DNA of 56,312 nucleotides from Candidatus Obscuribacter sp. (GTDB lineage: Bacteria; Cyanobacteriota; Vampirovibrionia; Obscuribacterales; Obscuribacteraceae): the NCBI GenBank assembly GCA_021772095.1, contig JADYXR010000141.1:1-56312 (forward strand), read 5' to 3'. The notes below the pieces were generated by a model that was not told where the DNA came from, ran no database searches, and saw only the letters and a list, made by a program, of their open reading frames with translations. Positions 1 through 7,700 of this stretch are shown here, piece by piece. How positions within the stretch are numbered: position 1 is the first letter of the stretch; every line of letters begins with the position of its first letter. The position numbers and the translations under genes were made by a program.

Positions 1-95
1 ACCACTTGCAATACTAAAGCAGCCTGATATCATAATAAGAAGATGAGCACCCAGAGCCATGATCATCAAATTTCAACTACGCTAGAGACATCCCC
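1..95 (+). repeat. Left copy of a 95-bp terminal inverted repeat
   Basis: Bases 1-95 are identical to the reverse complement of 56217-56311, and identity stops abruptly at base 96. The repeat holds a promoter-like pair (TTGCAA at 6-11, TATCAT at 28-33, 16-bp spacer) and the first 17 codons of the TPR gene that is intact at the right end. Either a partial inverted gene duplication or an assembly-end artefact could produce this. Confidence 0.9.
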
Positions 96-129
96 GATTG
101 TCATGCTAATGCCGCCGTTGCCCGGCTGA
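43..129 (+). pseudogene. Truncated 5' end of a TPR-protein gene (28 codons)
   Basis: The ATG at 43 starts the same residues (MSTQSHDHQISTTLETSP) as the intact 217-residue TPR protein on the minus strand at 55616-56269. The shared DNA ends at base 95 and the frame then closes at a TGA at 127-129 after ten unrelated codons. No TPR unit is present. This is the broken end of the inverted repeat rather than a functional gene. If the window is a whole contig, it could simply be a chimeric read end. Confidence 0.6.
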
Positions 130-206
130 TTGCCCGCTGTTGCCGGTTCTGTGTACAGAAAAGCAACGACTGACAGAGATAAAGCGATTTTTAGCAGATG
201 TTTCAC
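66..206 (-). CDS. Short secreted protein, 3' end probably replaced at the repeat junction
   Basis: A 46-codon reading frame begins with GTG at 206, seven bases after a GGAG ribosome-binding site. The product has a clear Sec-type signal peptide: basic start VKHLLK, hydrophobic core, and a likely cut after PATA before GNQPGN. The reading frame passes from unique sequence into the 95-bp inverted repeat at base 95 and stops ten codons later, so the last residues are encoded by DNA that is the antisense of another gene. The natural gene was therefore probably longer and was cut at this junction. I recognise no family. Confidence 0.45.
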   Translation of the reverse strand: MKHLLKIALSLSVVAFLYTEPATAGNQPGNGGISMTIGDVSSVVEI

Positions 207-345
207 AGGCGTGCTCCGGCAAGTAGCGTTATGTTACCACCCTTCAACCCGTAACCGTTCGTGCTGCCGATCCACAGGCGCGAGAGCCGCCAATTCGTCG
301 CTATAAAAATTGTTTCAGTCGCCAACCTTCCGTAAGCCGCCAGTG

Positions 346-1518
346 CTAAAACAAATCATTGCTGAGCGGCGCAGTAAGTTCGTACAGAAGCGGATACTCA
401 GAAACAAGAGTTAGAGAATCGCCGGCTATTTGTGCGAACTTTGAGCTTGGTAGAGAAATCTTTCCACCCGACGTTTCGACGACGATAGTTTCGGCAAAAG
501 GCATGAGGATTGGAGCTTCGCCAGTCTTGATATGGACTTCTTCGTAGAAGCAACCATCAACGTCGAAGACTTCATAAGGCACTATCTTTTTGTGATTAAC
601 GACTTGATCGAAGTTGGACTCAAATTCATCAAGGAAACTGGTGTACACCTGCAAATTGTTTGTGATGCGGAGCTTGTTGAATTCTTCAAACAGCGCATGC
701 TCTGGAGCTAGCTCGCTCGGGAAATAGTTATTATCTTCATCGAGGCTCAGCATCTCCGGGCACAAATAATCTTCTCGATCCTCGCACTCGGCGATTATCT
801 CGAGCGCTCGTTTAAGCCCATAAACATTGTCGCTCCCGGTCACAATAATCGTATTTTTTGCAGGAATAAAAACAGTCGGAGTGCCTAATACTTTTAACTC
901 GGCGATGATGCTTGGAAAAATGAGATTTGATGAACCGTAGATATCATCACTTTCAAGAATGTAGATGCAGTCTTCTGGGTGTTCTTCATCTTCATCCACT
1001 TGCCAGGTAAGCGGAGGACGTTTCTGCATATTGTCGTAAGCTACTTCAAAAGCGTCGTCCCAAGACACGCCCCACTCCGAGAATTGCGCCTCGTTGATAG
1101 GGAAAATGTAGTCGTTTTCGTCTATGGCGAGCAGTGTCGTCAGATGGTTTCCCACAAGAATCTGCGGATATCCAACCGTAATTTTCGCGGTTGGTTGTAT
1201 GGGATAAAATCGACGCTCCCTGAACACTGGGAAAATCATATCTTTGAGCGCTTCAAACGGCTTTATGTCTACGGGTTCGAACAATGGCCGCAACAGCCGT
1301 TCAACGACTTCAGATTTCTGCTCTACCGTTTCTGAATTGTTATAAGAGGCGTACGAATTTGCGAGATTGAATGAAGCGACAATTCTTCCGCGATCGTCCT
1401 TCTGTCTGATCGCGAAATCTTTTTGATCGATATGAAGTGTTTTTCCATCGATGCCTTTTTTGCACAAGGCGTCAGCCACAATGAGGCTATAATCGTCTTT
1501 CGAAACGTTAGTAGGCAT
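346..1518 (-). CDS. DUF1444-like protein
   Basis: A 390-residue soluble protein with no signal peptide or membrane segment. The pattern IFPVFR...FYPIQP, then LAIDENDYIFPINEAQF.EWGVSWDDAFEVAYDNM, then DNVYGLKRALEII follows the order of conserved blocks of the DUF1444 family (Bacillus YtpQ type, about 270 residues). The rest, including an acidic stretch near residue 175 and a C-terminal extension of about 100 residues, is specific to this protein. The start is supported by GGAGA seven bases before the ATG. It is divergent from the giant ATPase gene, with 194 bp between them. The molecular function of DUF1444 proteins is unknown; the family match is by eye and moderate. Confidence 0.75.
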   Translation of the reverse strand: MPTNVSKDDYSLIVADALCKKGIDGKTLHIDQKDFAIRQKDDRGRIVASFNLANSYASYNNSETVEQKSEVVERLLRPLFEPVDIKPFEALKDMIFPVFRERRFYPIQPTAKITVGYPQILVGNHLTTLLAIDENDYIFPINEAQFSEWGVSWDDAFEVAYDNMQKRPPLTWQVDEDEEHPEDCIYILESDDIYGSSNLIFPSIIAELKVLGTPTVFIPAKNTIIVTGSDNVYGLKRALEIIAECEDREDYLCPEMLSLDEDNNYFPSELAPEHALFEEFNKLRITNNLQVYTSFLDEFESNFDQVVNHKKIVPYEVFDVDGCFYEEVHIKTGEAPILMPFAETIVVETSGGKISLPSSKFAQIAGDSLTLVSEYPLLYELTAPLSNDLF

Positions 1519-1712
1519 TGCGATTCTCCATTTGCTCCGTGATCAGGCGATTTATCCTACAAACAAAATTAGATGCGGTCTTGCGGATGGGAGAAGTCGT
1601 GTTATGCAAAGTCGAGCGATGGGGCCGGTCGATGTTTGAATAGGTCGCTCAAGCAAGCCTAATTTTTGATTACGGCAGAGCTAAATGTCTTTGTAAGCAT
1701 TATTGTAAGTGT

Positions 1713-4700
1713 ATGTACGAGAATGCAATACCTGACATGCCTGAAGATCGGTCGACTCAATTTAAAGACTTTGAACAGCTGACGCTTTCCAGTCAGCTTG
1801 AACATTTAACGCAGGCTCTGGAGTCTCATCCGGCGATCGAATTGATTCAGCTTTGCGCTCCGGGCAGAGATCCAGCCCCGCTGTCCTGGTTGAGCAGGCA
1901 GCTGCTGGAGCGCGGTTGGTTTCGCGACAATGGACACCAGGAGTGGTTTGCTGCATTTCTGATCGAGCTTCCTGAAACGGCAGTCAATAAGCTGTTGAAG
2001 GCGATGGTGGCAACTCCCCCGGCAGGGGACGAGTTGTCGTCAGGCGAATGGCGTCAATCTCTTTGTCAGGTCTTGCTGCGTTCGCTTCGTTTGGTTCCAC
2101 TCACAGCATTGTCATCAATGTGTTTGATTGATCGAACACTGAAACATCATTTTCCGGAAGAACGTGAGTCACACCTCAATCAACTCTTCCAGGAGATTGA
2201 AAGCCAAATTAGGTCCGGACAACCTGAAGCGATTCCACTCTCGTTGCTTGCACAGATGACGTCGACGGCAGTAGCTCGTCTCGAAGAAATCGCGGCTTCC
2301 GTTGATGAACGTTGTCTGGCATTGTTTCAATCACATCGAAAACATCTCGCCCAGGAAGCAATTCAAATTTTGGAGGACGCACCAAAGGCGGTGTCACAGT
2401 CCAATGCGGAAGATCTGCTTGCTCGAAGAGTTTACACGGACCCTGGACACTTCCTGATCGAACTGCTTCAAAACGCCGAGGACTCCGGAGCCAAGGTCTG
2501 GCGGGTGGTTTGCGACCGCGACAAAATGGTGATTTGGCATGATGGTATTCCTTTCGATACAAGAGATCTTGTTGGAATCACATCGATCGGACAGACGACG
2601 AAGAGAAAACAACAGATCGGATTTTTCGGCGTTGGCTTCAAATCGGTATATGAAGTCACTGATAGGCCGCAGATCTATTCTGACGTTTACAACTTTGAAA
2701 TCGCCGATGTTTCGATTCCAAAACTACTTGCTCAACGCCCATCATATCTACCTTCGAGTGGGACCGCTGTGGTTTTACCATTGCGAGGAAACCTTGATGA
2801 TGAACGATCGCCTAACGCGTTGTTCGAAAAAGGAGCGGCGCTGGATTCATGTGTTCTTCTAACTCTCCGCAGTATAGATGAAATTGAATTTCGCTTAACT
2901 GAAGCCGCAGGTGGTCCACTTCAACACACCCTGATTGAATGCGCATCTGAAAGTGGAACCTCTATCAGGCATGAGCCCTCTGGTACCATCGTCGACTACT
3001 TGATTCAAGATGACGAATATACATTCTCTGGCGTCGCGCGCGAGGCGGGCAGACCGGATCGAACGAAAGTCATGGTCGGGATTCTTCGAGATGAATCTGG
3101 GCTTCCACATCCGCTGCCGGAAACAGCAGCTGAAGTATACAGCTATCTGCCGACCCGAGAGCAGCCCGGTTTGCGCTTCTTCGTGCAGGGTCACTTCGAT
3201 GTGCCTGTGGACCGTGAGAGAATCTCGCCGGATTCTATGTGGAACCGATGGATTGTTTCGCAAGTCCCACTTCAACTTGCCAGGATTGCTCAGAAGATAA
3301 GCAACGATCAAAACTCCACGGCTGCAGCTGGATTTATTGATATTCTTCCATTGAAAAGCGATTTGCCCAACGCACCATTTGCACAAATTCCGACCGCATT
3401 GCCTGGCGTGTTGAGCCACATTGAGTTTGTCCCGGTTGCTGTGAATGGACGCACTGGCAAGCTGGTTGCGCCGGTCAATGTAATCGTTGCAGAGCCCTCC
3501 ATAGTCAGTCTTTTTGAAAACGATCAGGTCGGCAACGAACGCTTTTTCTTGAAATCGGATTTGTCCGGCAGGCACCGTGAGATTTTACTGGAACTGGGAG
3601 CTACGAATTTTTCGACCGCCAGTCTGATCTCGTATCTGGAGAAACGATTGACTGATGAAAGCGTTGACATTCCCGACTTCATGCAGAGCCCATCGAAGTT
3701 AGCAGATCTGTATGACTTGCTTTTGACCGAACTTGAATTGCTCGATCGTCAGGGTGAAAAAGACCTGCTTATTTCGATGCTCAAAATCTTGAAGGCACTG
3801 CCTCTGGTGCCGGATTCTCAGGGGAAGCTTCGCACTTCTTCAGATGTGGTGCGAGGGACGGAAGTAATTCGCAAAATCTATGCCAGTTCGCGCCACTTCA
3901 TCGACCCGCGTCTTGAGGAATCCAATGCAAGAACCTTTGCTTTCTTCGAAAAAGTTTGTGTTGAAAAACTTGATCTCGAGTATCTGGTATCAGACCTGGA
4001 GAAAAACATTGGAGTCTTGAATGGTCCTCTAGAACTTCCACGAGCCTCGTTTCCAAACGATGAAGATTGCCTGGATACAATTCTCCAAGCGTTTGTCTCG
4101 GCTGACTGGAACGTGCTTCAGAGAGTTGCTCAATTGCCTCTGTTTCGCTCCGCGGACGGAAAGTTTTATCCCATTGCGATCAATACCGATGATAAAAAGG
4201 GGGTGCTCAATGCAAACAATTCCTCGGCAAGAGACATCGCTAACTTTTACGGCACCGCTCGACCAATTGCAGAACCGCGTATTTACGAGCCAGCGTTCCA
4301 ACAGAGTTCTAGTTTTGATCCCGCTGACAAATCCAACCAGAAATCTCCGTATCAAATCCTTTTGGAGCGCTTGCCTGTACCCGGATTGACCTTGTCTGTC
4401 TTATCAGATGATTTGCAATCCCATTTGTTCAAAACGGATCTGGATACACTGCAAAGACTTCATGAACTGCTTGAAAAACATGTTGAAGATATTTCAGATA
4501 AAGTAAGCAAGCAGCTCGTGCAATTGTCAATCTGGCCGGATCGCGATGCCAAAGCGCGCTCGTTGTCCGGCGAAAACAGGGTTTTTATTCCAGCCGACGA
4601 TACGATCTGTGAGATTTTTTCAGATGCCCCATTTCTCGATAAGGTCATAGCGGCAAGACAACATTCTTTAAACATGTCGATCCCGGCGGTCTCGGTCAAC

Positions 4701-7700
4701 CAGGTGATCGAGGCTCTCTCTCCGGACGCTGAGCCGCCCTTGCTAATCAATTATGCACCTGAAGAGGTAGAGCGCGCACTTCGATACGTTCTCAATCATG
4801 TCCAGCATGTGGATTCCAGTGGAATAAAAACGCTTAAAGAGAAAGCCGTATTTCTGACCGACTGCGGAAAAGTTCTGCCGTTGCCACTACTCTCGAAAGC
4901 GGAGTCACCGGAGCTGCGAGCCATTTACGCACAGTCCGAAATTAGAAGCTTTGTCGATGAAAACGGCAGCAGCTGGATTTTAATTCGAGAACTTGGTTTA
5001 GAAAACTCATTAACGTCAGCTAATTTGGAACTGTTGGCAGAAGATCTGGAGGCTGATCTTGCGGTTGAGCAAAAACTGCGAAATTGCGAAACGGGTTATC
5101 GAGCTATTCTTCTGTATGTTTCTAAAAGAGTCGACAAGATGACGCGCCAGCTCACTCTTCGTTACGCAAAATTTTCGATTTATCCAGACACTACAGGTAG
5201 TACCGGTTCGCTGTCGAACGATCGATCCGATCGAAGTCCGAATTTCGTATACCCGGCAAATGGTCGAAGTCGCAAAGTATTTGCTTTGACAGCCGTACGC
5301 CTGCTTAATGCTGAGATTGAAAGCATTATAAGACCGCTCATTGTCGCTGCCAAAATTCCGGACGCCGGATTGGACGTTCTTGTCGATTCACTGATCGAGC
5401 ATCCGGTTACTGATGGAGATTCGCTCGACCTGATCCAGGAATTGTTCGTCGAGCGGAAGTACGAATTACAAGAACTCTTTCCATCGGTCGATCGACACTC
5501 GCGCCCCAATCAAAGTTTAAACAGACTGCTAATCTGGAAGACATTGAGCGGCCAGTGCAAGGGTGCTGACGAAATCATGGGCGGCAATCTTTCAGAATTG
5601 TTCGAATCTGGAACGGCCGAGAACGACGATTTGCTCAACGCTTGCGTGAAGCCGGACGCCCTGAGAAGACTAAAAGATCTGGCACCATTGATGGTAGCGA
5701 TCGAACCAGAGACTTTTCTTGCTAATTTGATTAAGCGCACATCAAAAACCGGTCAACCACTCTCAACTCAGCCTTATTTTCTCTCCTCGATAGAACGCGT
5801 AATCCGCTTGTATGAGGTGGCTGGAGCGAGAGGCAAGGTCGAACTTCCCAGTATTGACGCTAACGGAAATCTCACTTTCGCAAAGCTCTTTTACACAGAC
5901 AGTGAAACATTGGTGCTGTTGAGCAATTTACCGGTTCTGGAGCAGGTCTTGCATGCTGATTTAACCGCATACTTCGAACTGTTGAAGGATAAACCAACTC
6001 AGTTGAGTGGTATTCGAAATCAGGTGGCGAGGCTGTGGAACAAAGTAGTGTCGACGCACGATGCTGGTTCTTTTTTAAAGCTGCCGCCTGATGTCGTCAT
6101 TTCAGCCCTTCCGGCAGACAGTGACGCGACCAGGCGTTCTCGATTTTACCGATGGCTCGTTAGTAACAAAATCGCTGTTTTTGGAGACAAAATCTGCGTT
6201 GCAAAACTACTGGAGACACCGCTGTTTCAAACCAGGAAAGGCAACCTGGTTAAACCGACCGATCTCGTCTTTGATGAGGACATGCCGGACCTTGGAATTG
6301 ACTGGCTCCCTGGAGAAGAGATTCCGAAACCATTGATCGATACGTTCAAGATTCATCTCGATGTCGGCCGCTTAAATGTAGATGAATTGATTCGACGCCA
6401 CGTCGTCCCGGCTTACGAGGCTGCCACCGAAGGTGGTGATCCGGTTCAGGCGGCCAATCTCTTGAGTTGGCTGGCAAAGCGGCTGATTAATCGTTCCGAA
6501 TCAGAAATCAGGAGATTGCTAAAGGGCAAGAAAAGCGCAAGCATAAAATTGGAAGCATCGGATGGAAGCTTTCACCTTCCTCAAAATTTGCTCTTGCCTG
6601 CTGCGGAAATTCGTTTTGATGTGCGGGAACTCTGGGACGAGCTTCCTCAGCCGTCAGAGCTGCGATACAGCGATGATGTCTATCCATTTCTAGTTTCTCT
6701 GGGCGTTAGCACCACTCCCACTATTGATGTTGTTTCGGGAAAATTAGATTCGATTACCACGCGCGGTCAATCCTTAGCTCTTGCACGCATCATCTATTAC
6801 TTCAGACAGCTTTACGGAGAGGGGCTATATAAAACGATTCCCTCCATTCGAACGTCAGCTTGGTTGAGTAATGGCGATGGTGTATTAAAGTCGGCCCGTG
6901 ATCTTTACGTCCGTTCTTACGAAATTGAAACGCTGATCGGACCATTCACGGATTTGTACATCGACAAAACACAAGAAGATATCTTGGGACGAGATCTGGT
7001 CAGAGGACTGGGTTTTAAACAAATCTCTTCGGTACATAAGAATGAGGTTCTCAATCACCTGCAATATCGCGCCAAAAGGAAAGAACCGATTTCACAGCGA
7101 GCTTATAGTTGGTTAGATCTTTCCGCTTCTCAAGGCGATCTTACGGCAAAAGATTTTAGTGCAGTCTTTTATGACCAACCGTCCATCCTCACTGACGATG
7201 GTGAATACGAACTCCACACCAAAGTGATTGGTACCAGGGCATTCCATCTCTTTGGAAATCTTCGGGGATATTGGACCGGGGGTTGGAGGCAGTATCCCGC
7301 ACTCTGCAAACTGCTCGGCATCAATGAAGGCACCGCACCACAGGCGGTGAAAAACTTTGTCGAGGAGGTTGGCAATGAAATTGCGAAAAACGGTTCCAAA
7401 GATTTGCTAAAGCGTGAACCCGCACTTCCGCTGATGTTAACCAGTTGCTTCGCTATCTTGAGTAAAAAGGGAATCACGATTTCGCGAGATCTGCCGGTCA
7501 TACCTGCGCTTCATAAGCAGACGATCGAATTACTTCCCGCATCAACTCCGGGGATCTACTGGAGTGATACGCCCACCTTGGAAACGCTTTTCGCCAACGT
7601 CGGGAAGCTTTACCTTGCCCGCCGCAGCACAACGGACGAGTCTGAGGATGTTGATGCATTTTATACATCGATGGGCGTGCTTCGACTGCGCGATACCTAC

